Below are positions 16,738 to 26,216 of a stretch of 41,114 nucleotides of DNA, piece after piece (position 1 is the first letter of the stretch; each line of letters starts with the position of its first letter). The notes below the pieces were generated by a model that was not told where the DNA came from, ran no database searches, and saw only the letters and a list, made by a program, of their open reading frames with translations. Made by a program: the position numbers and the translations under genes. Location of the stretch: the NCBI GenBank assembly GCA_944350415.1, contig CALVOY010000039.1:1-41114 (forward strand). Direction: 5' to 3'. This DNA is from an uncultured Bacilli bacterium. GTDB taxonomy: Bacteria; Bacillota_I; Bacilli_A; RF39; UBA660.

Positions 16738-18933
16738 ATGAGCACTTATATCAAGGGAAATTTTAGAAAATATATATTTAAAAGTGATACAGGTTATTGT
16801 GTTGGTCTTTTTAAAGTAAAAGAATCGAACTCTCTAGAAATAGAAGAATTTATAGATCATACCATTCCTTTTACTGGATATTTCCATGAATTAAATGAAG
16901 AGGACACTTATCTTTTTTATGGTACTTTAGTAGAGCACGAAAAGTATGGCAAACAATTTCAAGTAGAAAACTATGAGCGAGTATTGCCAGAAGAAAAAGA
17001 TGCCATTGTGGAATTCTTAAGCAGTGGATTATTTAAAGGAATCGGTGAAAAAACTGCCGAAAAAATAGTAACTTATCTAGGAAGAGATACATTAACCATT
17101 ATCTTAGAACATCCCAATAATTTACTGTTAATTCCGGGAATCACGCAAAAACAAATTGATCTTTTGCATACCACCTTAACACAATATGAAGCAAGTTATA
17201 AGACCATTGTTGCTTTGGGAGAGCTTGGATTCTCGACCAAAGACAGCTTATTAATCTATTATAAATATAAATCACAAACAACAACTATTTTAGAAAACAA
17301 CATCTATTCATTGATGGAAGATATCCTGGAGATTACTTTTAAAAAAGTAGATACTATTGCCTTAAAAAATGGAATGAAAAAAGATGATATCAGAAGAATT
17401 CAAGCTGCGGTTTTGTATACTATGGATGAAATATGCAACTTATATGGTCATAGCTATCTGTTAGAAAATGAAATTTTAGAATATACAATTCGAGTACTTG
17501 GGAATCCAGTAACTGATAGCGACTGGAATCAGGCGTTGAAAAATTTAGAACTAGATTTAAAAATTATCCAAAAAGAAGAAAAGTACTACTTGACTAAAAT
17601 GTATGAAGCAGAACAAAACATCACAAAGCGTTGTGGCTATTTAATGCGCATGAAAGATCATATGGATAAAAAGTTGGATAGTAAAATTCGCATGGTAGAA
17701 GATCACTTTTCCTGCTTCTATAATGAAGAGCAGTTAAAAGCCATTAAACTTTCCTTTATCAAAAACTTTTTAATTGTAACCGGTGGACCAGGAACAGGAA
17801 AAACAACTATCATTAAAGCAATTAGTGAATTATATCGCCAAATCCATCATTGGTCTTATGAAACATTAACAGAAAAAATTGCGTTATTGGCACCAACAGG
17901 AAGAGCCAGCAAAAGAATTAGTGAATCTACCAATTTACCAGCTTCTACTATTCATCGCTTTTTAAAATGGAACAAAGAAAATAATAAATTTGGAATTAAT
18001 GAGTATCATAAAAGTGAAGTCGATTTTGTAATTATTGATGAGTTTAGTATGGTGGATACCTATTTATTTGATTCGTTACTAAAAGGTTTAAAATATGATA
18101 CCAAAATTATCTTAGTAGGTGATTACAATCAATTGCCAAGTGTGGGACCTGGAGAGCTATTAAAAGATATGATCGAAAGCAATACCTTAAATGTAGTAGA
18201 ATTAAAAGAATTATATCGCCAAAAAGAAAATTCCAACATCATTAGTCTTGCTTATCAAATCAATGAAGATTCACTAGATAGAAGTATATTCAATCAACAA
18301 GAAGATTTAACCTTTATTCCTGTTCCAGCAACAAATCTAACCGATAAGATGATGGAGATTGCGAAAGATTATCTGCAAACAAAACAAGATATTCAAGTGC
18401 TAGCACCGATGTATAAAACTTTAAATGGAATTGATAGAATGAATGTTTCTTTGCAAAATATTTTTAATCCTCGAAATACAAAGAAAAAAGAAATCATGAT
18501 TAATGGCATCGTATTTCGCGAACAAGATAAAGTAATCCAACTTTCTAATATGCCAGATGAAAATGTTTTTAATGGTGATATTGGCATTATTGAAGAAATT
18601 CATAATGGTAACAAAAAAGAAATCTATATTAATTTCGATGGTAACAAAGTAAAATATACACCTACGAATTTTCAAAAATTTAAACATGCTTATACGATTA
18701 GTATTCATAAAAGTCAAGGCAGCGAATTTGATATGGTAATGATACCACTAGTAAATGGTTATGGCAAAATGCTTTATCGAAAATTAATTTATACAGCAGT
18801 AACAAGAGCGAAGAAAAAACTATATTTAATAGGAGAAATATCCGCCTTAGAAAAAGCAATTCAAAATAATGATGTAAATTTAAGACGCACAACACTAAAA
18901 GAAATGTTAATAGCCAATATACAAAATGTATAA
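16738..18933 (+). CDS. recD2: RecD2-type 5'-3' DNA helicase
   Basis: A 731-aa SF1B helicase not associated with RecBC. The N-terminal OB-like and helix-hairpin-helix regions include LFKGIGEKTAEKIVTYLG. Walker A GGPGTGKTT is near residue 349; DEFSMVD and LVGDYNQLPSVGPG follow, and the C-terminal motif is ISIHKSQGSEFDMV. Known RecD2 enzymes act in mismatch repair and replication-fork recovery. Length is near the family norm (~740-800). GGAGGAAAAAGAGG precedes the start. No clear terminator follows. Confidence 0.95.
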   Translation: MSTYIKGNFRKYIFKSDTGYCVGLFKVKESNSLEIEEFIDHTIPFTGYFHELNEEDTYLFYGTLVEHEKYGKQFQVENYERVLPEEKDAIVEFLSSGLFKGIGEKTAEKIVTYLGRDTLTIILEHPNNLLLIPGITQKQIDLLHTTLTQYEASYKTIVALGELGFSTKDSLLIYYKYKSQTTTILENNIYSLMEDILEITFKKVDTIALKNGMKKDDIRRIQAAVLYTMDEICNLYGHSYLLENEILEYTIRVLGNPVTDSDWNQALKNLELDLKIIQKEEKYYLTKMYEAEQNITKRCGYLMRMKDHMDKKLDSKIRMVEDHFSCFYNEEQLKAIKLSFIKNFLIVTGGPGTGKTTIIKAISELYRQIHHWSYETLTEKIALLAPTGRASKRISESTNLPASTIHRFLKWNKENNKFGINEYHKSEVDFVIIDEFSMVDTYLFDSLLKGLKYDTKIILVGDYNQLPSVGPGELLKDMIESNTLNVVELKELYRQKENSNIISLAYQINEDSLDRSIFNQQEDLTFIPVPATNLTDKMMEIAKDYLQTKQDIQVLAPMYKTLNGIDRMNVSLQNIFNPRNTKKKEIMINGIVFREQDKVIQLSNMPDENVFNGDIGIIEEIHNGNKKEIYINFDGNKVKYTPTNFQKFKHAYTISIHKSQGSEFDMVMIPLVNGYGKMLYRKLIYTAVTRAKKKLYLIGEISALEKAIQNNDVNLRRTTLKEMLIANIQNV

Positions 18934-19007
18934 AAATTAAAAAATCTTTCATAATAGTAATGGTATAGAAATATACTAATCATATTTTCAAGTGATGAGG
19001 TGATATT

Positions 19008-19175
19008 ATGAAGAAAAGTAGTATAGTCGCAGGTTCTTTAGTGTTAACTGCTCTAGGTGGATATGGAGCATGGTGTGCGTATAAGAAAATGAATCCACAC
19101 GGTGCTAACCAAGTTAAAAAAGATGTTAAAAAAATGACCAAGAACATGGAAAAAAGCATTGAAGATATGATGTAA
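19008..19175 (+). CDS. Small membrane protein, 55 aa
   Basis: An ATG with a well-spaced GAGGTGAT RBS opens a 55-codon frame ending TAA at 19173-19175, directly before a strong terminator. The N-terminus is one hydrophobic helix (SSIVAGSLVLTALGGYGAWC) and the rest is a basic, Lys-rich helix ending SIEDMM. It resembles the small YtxH-like or one-TM proteins of Firmicutes in form only. It looks like a free-standing gene. Function unknown. Confidence 0.7.
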   Translation: MKKSSIVAGSLVLTALGGYGAWCAYKKMNPHGANQVKKDVKKMTKNMEKSIEDMM

Positions 19176-19199
19176 AAAGGAAGCAAAACTTCCTTTTTA
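19175..19199 (+). terminator. Terminator after the 55-aa membrane protein
   Basis: AAAAGGAAG (19175-19183), CAAAA loop, CTTCCTTTT (19189-19197), continuing T-run. Confidence 0.88.
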
Positions 19200-19288
19200 T
19201 TATTTTTAATTTTCAAACCAAAAAACTATAGTATAAAAATGGAAAATATGCTATATTATGTAAAGAGATAGAAAAAAGGTGAGAATAT

Positions 19289-20434
19289 ATGCTAAAGCGA
19301 AAAAACGATTCTATTGATTATGGCAAATTAAACGAAGGTATTCGTATTGGAGTGAATATATTAAAAATTGCTTTCATCCTAGCTATTGTATGCTTAATCT
19401 TTATTTGTAGCAAGCTGTTAGGGGATTGGAGAATTCTTCCTTTTATCGGGAAAATGCTTGCGATTATTTCCCCACTTTTTATAGGAATTATTTTAGCCTG
19501 GCTATTTGATCCCTTTGTTACTTTTTTAAATAAGAAAGGTGTAAGTAGAATTTTAGGAGCAATTTTTGTTTATGTAATTTTTCTATCATTTATTTATTTA
19601 CTGATTCGCTTGATGGTACCTTCTATTACCAATCAGTTAAATGATTTAGCTCAGTCTGTACCTAGCTTTATTAATTATTTAAAAGATAATATTGATCACT
19701 TTTTTGATAATCTGAACAATTTAGGAGATTATAATTTTACCGATATTAAGATTGGCATTTATGATAGCATTAATAATCTAAGTAAGTCTCTAACTGTAGA
19801 TTTGCCAACTACCATTATGAATATCATTTCTAACATTGTATCGGGTGGAGTGAATTTATTAATCGGTTTATTAGTTGGTCTATATATGCTATTTGACTTT
19901 GATAATGTAAAAAAACATCTGTATAGTTTGATTCCTAAAAAATATCAAAAAGATACCATATCATTACTAAATCGATTAAATAATAACTTAAAAAGTTATG
20001 TTCATGGAACTCTTTTAATTATGTTTATTCTATTTATTTTCCAATCTATCGCTTTATCGATTGCTGGGTTAGAAGCCCCAATGGTCTTTGGTTTATTTTG
20101 TGCAATTACGAATGTCATTCCTTATATTGGACCTTATATTGGTGGAGCACCAGCAGTAATCGTTGGCTTGTCAATTAGCCCGATGACTGGGATCTTTGTA
20201 TTAATTGCAGTGGTATTAGCCCAAGCTTTAGAAAGTTACTTCTTACAACCCGTAGTAATGGGAAAAACCATGAAACTTCATCCGGTAACAATTATGCTAG
20301 GGTTATTGATATTTGGACATTTTTTTGGTATAATTGGAATGATTATAGCAACACCAGTAATTTCTATTTTAAAAACCATTTTCCAATTTTTCAATGAAAA
20401 ATATTCTATTATGGAAAGAATTACCGAGAATTAA
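19289..20434 (+). CDS. AI-2E family transporter (permease 2)
   Basis: A 381-aa polytopic protein. Family features are the N-terminal TM pair, DPFVTFLNKKGVSRILGA, a soluble segment (about 110-180), and the block NVIPYIGPYIGGAPAVIVGL followed by QPVVMGKTMKLHPVTIM. It is closer to canonical AI-2E permeases of Firmicutes than the copy at 4304, with which it shares architecture but little sequence. AAAAAGGTGAG RBS. It is followed by the Ala T-box leader of the next operon. Substrate unknown. Confidence 0.88.
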   Translation: MLKRKNDSIDYGKLNEGIRIGVNILKIAFILAIVCLIFICSKLLGDWRILPFIGKMLAIISPLFIGIILAWLFDPFVTFLNKKGVSRILGAIFVYVIFLSFIYLLIRLMVPSITNQLNDLAQSVPSFINYLKDNIDHFFDNLNNLGDYNFTDIKIGIYDSINNLSKSLTVDLPTTIMNIISNIVSGGVNLLIGLLVGLYMLFDFDNVKKHLYSLIPKKYQKDTISLLNRLNNNLKSYVHGTLLIMFILFIFQSIALSIAGLEAPMVFGLFCAITNVIPYIGPYIGGAPAVIVGLSISPMTGIFVLIAVVLAQALESYFLQPVVMGKTMKLHPVTIMLGLLIFGHFFGIIGMIIATPVISILKTIFQFFNEKYSIMERITEN

Positions 20435-20460
20435 TCAAAACATTAAGAAAAGATGAGTAA

Positions 20461-20466
20461 TATAAT
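20461..20466 (+). promoter_or_regulatory. -10 element of the alanine T-box operon
   Basis: TATAAT at 20461-20466 immediately upstream of the T-box leader; the -35 region is poorly conserved. Confidence 0.5.
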
Positions 20467-20472
20467 AATGAT

Positions 20473-20627
20473 TGATAGAGACATTGTGGTTGGTGAAAAC
20501 AATGATTCGTTTTATATGAAAGCTACTTTTCGAGTGACTATAAAATAGTCCGGCATGGTCCGTTATCAGAATTAAGATCTAATTAGGATGGTACCGCGAA
20601 TATTCGCTCCTAACTAGGTCTTTTCTT
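20473..20627 (+). ncRNA. T-box riboswitch (alanine)
   Basis: The leader has the Stem I apical sequence TGGTTGGTGAAAACAA, then GAAA-GCT-ACT with a GCT alanine specifier at 20522-20524. A CCGTTATC element follows, then the T-box AGGATGGTACCGCG (from 20586). The terminator arms AAGATCTAATTAGGA (20574-20588) and TCCTAACTAGGTCTT (20608-20622) compete with the antiterminator and run into T-rich sequence. Uncharged tRNA-Ala is expected to allow read-through. It precedes a kinase-like gene and then alaS, which agrees with the alanine specifier. Confidence 0.9.
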
Positions 20628-20686
20628 GTGAGAGGGTTCATAACAATAATAATACATGCGTTTCTATCAATTAGAAAGGAGTCATT

Positions 20687-21253
20687 ATGAAAAAAGATAT
20701 TTCTATTTATTTAATTAGTGGTCGAGCCAGAAATGGAAAAGGCACAATTAGTAAAATAATCAAAGAGGAGTATGAAAAAAAGGGATTCTCAGTTTGTGAA
20801 ATTCAAGTTATGAGAACTTTAAAAGGGTATTTAAAAGACTATTTTGGTTGGGATGGAAAAGAAGAAACCAAACCTCGTAAGATGTTACAAGAAATAGGAA
20901 CAGATATTATCAGAGAGCAGATGAAGCAACCATATTTTCATATTGATCGTTTGATTGGCGATATAGAAGTTTTATCGAACTTCTTTCAAGTTTTTATTGT
21001 AAATGATATTAGACTTCCTTTAGAGATAGAAACGATAAAAGAAAAATTTTCTCATGTTATTAGCATTCGAGTGACAAGGGAAAACTATGTTAGTCCATTA
21101 GAAACAAGTGAGCAAGTACACATTACAGAACTTGCCTTAAATGATTATCAAAATTTTGATTACGAAATTGTGAACAATTCCCTAAATCAGTTAAGAAATG
21201 ATATAATAAAAATAGTAGATAGTGAGGTAATGAAAAATGAAATACATGACTAG
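20687..21253 (+). CDS. Deoxynucleoside monophosphate kinase-like P-loop protein
   Basis: A 188-aa protein with an early P-loop (YLISGRARNGKGTISKI). Later segments FIVNDIRLPLEIETIKEKF and VISIRVTRENY resemble the dNMP kinase (T4 gp1-like) / shikimate-kinase-like fold. The RBS is AAAGGAG. It is the first gene under the Ala T-box and overlaps alaS by 17 bases, so it is translated together with alaS. The substrate cannot be decided from sequence. Why it sits under alanine control is unclear. Confidence 0.65.
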   Translation: MKKDISIYLISGRARNGKGTISKIIKEEYEKKGFSVCEIQVMRTLKGYLKDYFGWDGKEETKPRKMLQEIGTDIIREQMKQPYFHIDRLIGDIEVLSNFFQVFIVNDIRLPLEIETIKEKFSHVISIRVTRENYVSPLETSEQVHITELALNDYQNFDYEIVNNSLNQLRNDIIKIVDSEVMKNEIHD

Positions 21254-23918
21254 TACAGAAATTAGAAATATGTGGTATCAATTTTTTGAAAGTCACGGTC
21301 ATAAAAGAATGGAAAGTGCACCATTGATCCCAATTGATGATGATTCTTTGCTTTGGATTAATGCGGGTGTTACGCCATTAAAGAAATATTTTGATGGTAG
21401 TAAAGTTCCAGAATCTAGAAGAATTGTTAGTGTTCAGAAATGTATTCGTACCAATGATATTGAGAATGTAGGAGTAACGGCTAGACACCAAACCTTCTTT
21501 GAAATGATGGGTAATTTTTCCATTGGAGATTATTTTAAAAAAGAAGCCATAGAATTTGCTTTTGAATTATTAACCAGTTCTGAGTGGTTTCAAATTCCCA
21601 AAGAAAAACTTTATGTAACCATCTACATCGATGATGATGAAGCTTATGAGCAGTGGGTAAAAGTAGGGATGCTTCCAGACCATATCGTTAGATTGGAAGG
21701 AAATTTTTGGGAAATTGGAGAAGGACCATGTGGCCCAGATTCAGAAATTTTCTATGATCGTGGCGAAAAATATGATCCAGATCATAATGCTTTAGAGCGT
21801 TTTCAAAAAGATGAAGATCAAGAACGATATGTTGAGATTTGGAATAATGTATTTAGCCAATTTAATTCAAAAGAAGGAATAGATCGAAAAGACTACAAAG
21901 AATTACCAAGTAAAAATATCGATACTGGTGCTGGATTAGAAAGATGGGCTTGTATTTTTCAAAATGTAGATTCTACTTTCGACACAGATTTGTTTGTACC
22001 AATCATTCGTAAAATAGAAGATTTAAGTGGTGTTTTATATAACGGAGATGCTAGTTTTAAAATCATAGCCGATCATATTCGTGCTATTACAGTAGCATTA
22101 TCGGATGGAGCTATTTTTGAAAATGTAGGCAGAGGATATGTATTAAGAAGGTTATTAAGACGAAGTGTGCGTATGGGAAAAAAACTTGGTTTAAACGAAC
22201 CTTTTATGTATAAATTGGTAGATGATGTTTGTGATATCATGGGTGAAAGTTATCCAGAATTAGTAGAAAACAAAGGCTTTATCCAAACATTAGTATACGA
22301 GGAAGAACAACTATTTCATAAAACTTTATCTAGTGGGGAAAGAAGACTTTTGGAACTTATGGAAAATACCAAAGAAAAAAACATTCCCGCTCATGAAGTA
22401 TTTAAACTATACGATACATATGGATTTCCTTATGAGCTTACTTTAGAATATTTAGAAGAAAAGGGCTTTACCACTTCCAAAGAAGAATTTGATCACTATA
22501 TGGAAGAGCAGAAAATGTTAGCAAAACAAAATCGTAAACAAGAAGCTAACATGAATATTCAAAATGAAGCCCTATTAAATTTTAAAGAACCATCAGAATT
22601 CATCTATAACTCTTATACTGAAAAAGGCAAGGTAATTGGTTTATTTGATGGCGAAAAGTTTGTAGATTCTATTTCAAAAGAAGGATATGTTATTTTAGAT
22701 AAAACTTGTTTTTATGCAGAATCTGGTGGACAAGTAAGTGATACGGGGATGATTACTTCTAGTAGCTTTAAGGCTCGTGTGCTAGATGTACAAAAAACTC
22801 CGAATGGACAGAATCTTCATAAAATTAAAGTATTAGATGGTACGGTTAAACTAAAAGATTCTGTGAAAACTACTATTGATGAGGCAAGGCGCAGAAAGAT
22901 TCAAGTAAATCATTCTTGTGTTCACTTGCTTCAATATGCTCTACGCACGATTATCTCTGATAAAATTCATCAGGCTGGTAGTTATGTCGATGATTCTTCT
23001 TTGCGCTTTGATTTTACCTATACCGGTAAATTATTAGATGATAAAATCATCGAAGTAGAAAATTTTATAAATGATTATGCTAAGAAAAATATTGCTTCCC
23101 AAACGGAAATTTTGGATATTGAAAAAGCCAAAGAAACAGGGGCTATTGCTTTATTTAGTGAGAAGTATGGAAGTAGTGTTCGTGTAGTAACGATTGGCGA
23201 TTCTAAAGAGTTATGCGGTGGTACTCACATTCAAAATACTAGTGAAATTAAGAACTTTGCTATCTTTTCTGTAGAATCTAAAGGAAGTAATGTCTACCGT
23301 ATCGAGGCCTGCACTAACGATAGTATAGAAGATATTTTATTAGAAACCATAAAGCCTTATAATGATGAGAAAATTAAATTATTAATGAAGGCCCGCAATA
23401 TTATTTCTCAAGCGAAACAAGAAGGAATTACTTTGGAATTTGACTGTTATATTACCAATGATGAGCCAAAAAGATATCAAGATATTATTTTTGAAAGAAA
23501 CGAGTTAGAACATACACAAGCAGAAGTAAAAGCTTTGGAAAAGAAATACAAAGAAGAAAAAGAAAAACGTGCTTTAAATAATTTAGATCTTTATGAAAAA
23601 CAAATAGCAGAAAAAAATGGCCATAAGTATTTAATTATAACAGTAGAAAATCAAGATACCAACATTATTAAGGGAATTGTCGATGCTTTATTAAATAAAA
23701 TGGGAACTGGATTTATCTTGATTGCCAATATTCATGGCGAACAAGTAAGTTTAGTAGCAAGAAACAATTTAGAACATCTATCTAGTGGAGATATCATGAA
23801 AACAATTACCAGCAAATTACAAGGCAATGGTGGCGGAAGTAAAACCTTTGCGCAAGGAGCAGGAAAAGATATCACCAAGCTATCAGAAGTATTAGAAGAA
23901 GTAAAGGAACAAATATAA
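21237..23918 (+). CDS. alaS: Alanyl-tRNA synthetase
   Basis: A full-length 893-aa class II synthetase. The start at 21237 is 8 bases after GAGGT and inside the previous gene; ATG 21246 is an alternative. The catalytic core begins with SHGHKRMESAPLIP and includes ARHQTFFEMMGNFS and RGYVLRRLLRRSVRMG. The editing domain carries HSCVH (about 559-563) and CGGTH (about 661-665), so proofreading of Ser/Gly is expected. The C-terminal DHHA1 part ends with GNGGGSKTFAQGAG. Expression should follow the Ala T-box. Confidence 0.97.
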   Translation: MKYMTSTEIRNMWYQFFESHGHKRMESAPLIPIDDDSLLWINAGVTPLKKYFDGSKVPESRRIVSVQKCIRTNDIENVGVTARHQTFFEMMGNFSIGDYFKKEAIEFAFELLTSSEWFQIPKEKLYVTIYIDDDEAYEQWVKVGMLPDHIVRLEGNFWEIGEGPCGPDSEIFYDRGEKYDPDHNALERFQKDEDQERYVEIWNNVFSQFNSKEGIDRKDYKELPSKNIDTGAGLERWACIFQNVDSTFDTDLFVPIIRKIEDLSGVLYNGDASFKIIADHIRAITVALSDGAIFENVGRGYVLRRLLRRSVRMGKKLGLNEPFMYKLVDDVCDIMGESYPELVENKGFIQTLVYEEEQLFHKTLSSGERRLLELMENTKEKNIPAHEVFKLYDTYGFPYELTLEYLEEKGFTTSKEEFDHYMEEQKMLAKQNRKQEANMNIQNEALLNFKEPSEFIYNSYTEKGKVIGLFDGEKFVDSISKEGYVILDKTCFYAESGGQVSDTGMITSSSFKARVLDVQKTPNGQNLHKIKVLDGTVKLKDSVKTTIDEARRRKIQVNHSCVHLLQYALRTIISDKIHQAGSYVDDSSLRFDFTYTGKLLDDKIIEVENFINDYAKKNIASQTEILDIEKAKETGAIALFSEKYGSSVRVVTIGDSKELCGGTHIQNTSEIKNFAIFSVESKGSNVYRIEACTNDSIEDILLETIKPYNDEKIKLLMKARNIISQAKQEGITLEFDCYITNDEPKRYQDIIFERNELEHTQAEVKALEKKYKEEKEKRALNNLDLYEKQIAEKNGHKYLIITVENQDTNIIKGIVDALLNKMGTGFILIANIHGEQVSLVARNNLEHLSSGDIMKTITSKLQGNGGGSKTFAQGAGKDITKLSEVLEEVKEQI

Positions 23919-23919
23919 T

Positions 23920-24852
23920 ATGGATAATGTATTCCTAATCGTGACCAATGATAAAATTACACTCGATCAAAAGCTAGCAGAAATTTTAGCAAAAAATAAA
24001 GATTCTGAAGTAGTGCATTATGATTTATTGGAAGTGCCTATTGAAAGATTGATAGAAGATTTAGATACATATAACTTTCTAACTGGTAAAAAAATAATCA
24101 TTGGTCATAATGCCTCTTTTCTTTCTAGTGATAAAACCAAAACGAATGTAGAACACAATCTAGAAAAATTAGAAAAATATATGAATAATCCAAACTGTGA
24201 GAACATTTTAATTTTAGTTTGTGACAGTATAGATAAAAGAAAAAAAATCACTTCTCTTGTAGTCAAAAAAGCAACAGTAATTGAAGAATTAAGCGATATT
24301 CATAATGTGATTTTAGGAAGATTAGATGATTATCAAATGAATTCTAAAACGGAAAAATTATTATTAGAATATTGTGGGAATGATTTTGAAAGAATTCTAC
24401 ATGAAATCGATAAATTAAAGTTATATAAACTAGAAGAAAAAGAAATTACTAGTAGCGATGTAGAAGAGATTGTAATGAAAAGTATGGATGATAATATCTT
24501 TCATCTAGTGGATAGTATTTTAACAGGCAATAAAAAATATGCTTTTGAGTTATATCAGAACTTTTTATTACATGGGGAACAGGTAGTGAATATCATTCGC
24601 ATCTTAGCCAACAAAATCCGTTTAATTTATCAAGTAAAAGTGTTATTAAATGATGGAAATAGTGATCAATCTATCAGTAAATTGTTAAAAGTACATGAAT
24701 ATCCAGTAAAATTAGCCCGTGAAGCATCCTATAAATATAGAAAAGACCAATTATTAGAAAAATTAGAACGATTAGCAAACTTAGATTTAGAAATTAAATC
24801 AGGGGAAACAACTGGACAAATAGAATTCGAAACATTATTAGCTACTATATAG
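23920..24852 (+). CDS. holA: DNA polymerase III delta subunit
   Basis: A 310-aa clamp-loader subunit that opens the beta clamp. The features are the degenerate AAA+ fold start (VFLIVTNDKITLDQKL), the YCGNDFERILHEIDKLKLY helix pair and the C-terminal collar helices with HGEQVVNIIRILANKIRLIY. Length is near the family norm (~330-345). It starts 1 base after alaS, so it is the third gene of the Ala T-box operon. Confidence 0.88.
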   Translation: MDNVFLIVTNDKITLDQKLAEILAKNKDSEVVHYDLLEVPIERLIEDLDTYNFLTGKKIIIGHNASFLSSDKTKTNVEHNLEKLEKYMNNPNCENILILVCDSIDKRKKITSLVVKKATVIEELSDIHNVILGRLDDYQMNSKTEKLLLEYCGNDFERILHEIDKLKLYKLEEKEITSSDVEEIVMKSMDDNIFHLVDSILTGNKKYAFELYQNFLLHGEQVVNIIRILANKIRLIYQVKVLLNDGNSDQSISKLLKVHEYPVKLAREASYKYRKDQLLEKLERLANLDLEIKSGETTGQIEFETLLATI

Positions 24853-24890
24853 ATGTTTAGATAAGATTCTAAAATACAGTAACCTAGCTA

Positions 24891-24919
24891 TTTACAAAAA
24901 AAAGAAAACATTATATAAT
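24891..24919 (+). promoter_or_regulatory. pheST promoter
   Basis: TTTACA (24891-24896), a 17-base spacer, then TATAAT (24914-24919), upstream of the Phe T-box leader. Confidence 0.78.
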
Positions 24920-24925
24920 TTAACC

Positions 24926-25140
24926 ATATTGAAAAACTGTGACTAAGAAATAGTAATAAGAAATTTTATTGTAAGAGAGCTTGTGGTTGGTGTAAACAAG
25001 TAATAAATTCTTATGAATTCACCTTAAGAGTTTCTATATAGACGAATGCTTCCCGTTAAGAAGTAAGAGATATAGAGAAATCTATAATTAAGGTGGTACC
25101 GCGACTATTTCGCCCTTATGGCAAGTAGTCGCTTTTTTCT
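24926..25140 (+). ncRNA. T-box riboswitch (phenylalanine)
   Basis: The leader contains the apical TGGTTGGTGTAAACAAG, then GAA-TTC-ACC with a TTC phenylalanine specifier at 25018-25020, a CCCGTTA element and the T-box AGGTGGTACCGCG (25091-25103). The intrinsic terminator stem GCGACTA (25101-25107) with TAGTCGC (25126-25132), inner GCC/GGC, ends in six T (25133-25138). It sits directly before pheS, as expected. The 5' limit is estimated from the promoter. Confidence 0.93.
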
Positions 25141-25163
25141 TGGTCAGAATAAGGAGGATATAT

Positions 25164-26216
25164 ATGAAAGATAAAGTGAATCAAATTCAAGAAGAATTAG
25201 CTAATGATATTCAAAAAGTTACATCTTCTAAAGAATTAGCTGATTTAAAAGTAAAATATTTGGGAAAAAAGGGACTAGTTACGGAACTAACTAGTAATAT
25301 GAAAGATTTATCGATCGAAGAGAAGAAAGAACTTGGAAAATTATCGAATGAAATTAAAAATGAGGTAACTGAAGCTCTTCGTAAATTAGAAGAGAGTATC
25401 CAAAATAAAGAACTTCAAAAAAAATTAGAGCAAGAGACGATTGATATTAGTTTACCTAGTGAAAAAATCAAAAGGGGATCTCGTCATCCATTTAATAGGA
25501 TTATTGAAGATGTAGAAGATTTCTTTGTGTCTATGGGTTATGATGTAGTGGATGGTCCAGAACTGGAAACCGATGAAAATTGTTTTCAACGCTTAAATGT
25601 ACCATTAGGTCATCCAGCCAGAGATGCTCAAGATACTTTCTATATTGATGCGGAATATTTACTTAGAACCCAAACTTCTAGCGCTCAAGCTAGAACCATG
25701 CAAGAAAATATCGAAAAAACACCAATTCGTATGATTTGTCCAGGTAAAGTGTATCGAAGAGATGATGATGCAACCCATTCTCATCAATTTGGTCAAGTAG
25801 AGGGCTTGGTAATTGACAAAAACATCAGTTTGGCTGATTTAAAAGGAACTTTAGAGTTGTTTGCGAAAAAGATGTTAGGTGAAAATACCAAAGTTAGATT
25901 TAGACCTAGTTTTTTCCCATTTACAGAACCAAGTGTAGAAGTGGATGTCAGTTGTTTTAAATGTGGTGGTAAAGGCTGTTCTTTATGTAAGCAAACAGGA
26001 TGGATTGAACTTCTTGGAGCTGGTATGGTTCACCCTAATGTTCTTAGAATGGGTGGATATGATCCTAAAATCTGGACTGGATTTGCCTTTGGAACAGGAT
26101 TAGATCGTCTTACCATGTTTCGATATGCCATACCAGATATCCGTTTTCTATATACCAATGACATTCGTTTCTTAGAACAATTTGATAGAAAGGATGAAGA
26201 AAATGAAATTAAGTAG
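25164..26216 (+). CDS. pheS: Phenylalanyl-tRNA synthetase alpha subunit
   Basis: A 350-aa catalytic subunit. The start at 25164 follows AAGGAGG; an upstream in-frame TTG at 25140 lies at the end of the T-box terminator. The N-terminal coiled coil (~1-90) binds tRNA. The class II core includes RGSRHPFNRIIEDVEDFF, LLRTQTSSAQARTM, YRRDDDATHSHQFGQVEGL and FGTGLDRLTMFRY. The CxxC pair segment CFKCGGKGCSLCKQTGW is usual for the family. The pheT start lies inside the 3' end of this gene. Confidence 0.97.
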   Translation: MKDKVNQIQEELANDIQKVTSSKELADLKVKYLGKKGLVTELTSNMKDLSIEEKKELGKLSNEIKNEVTEALRKLEESIQNKELQKKLEQETIDISLPSEKIKRGSRHPFNRIIEDVEDFFVSMGYDVVDGPELETDENCFQRLNVPLGHPARDAQDTFYIDAEYLLRTQTSSAQARTMQENIEKTPIRMICPGKVYRRDDDATHSHQFGQVEGLVIDKNISLADLKGTLELFAKKMLGENTKVRFRPSFFPFTEPSVEVDVSCFKCGGKGCSLCKQTGWIELLGAGMVHPNVLRMGGYDPKIWTGFAFGTGLDRLTMFRYAIPDIRFLYTNDIRFLEQFDRKDEENEIK

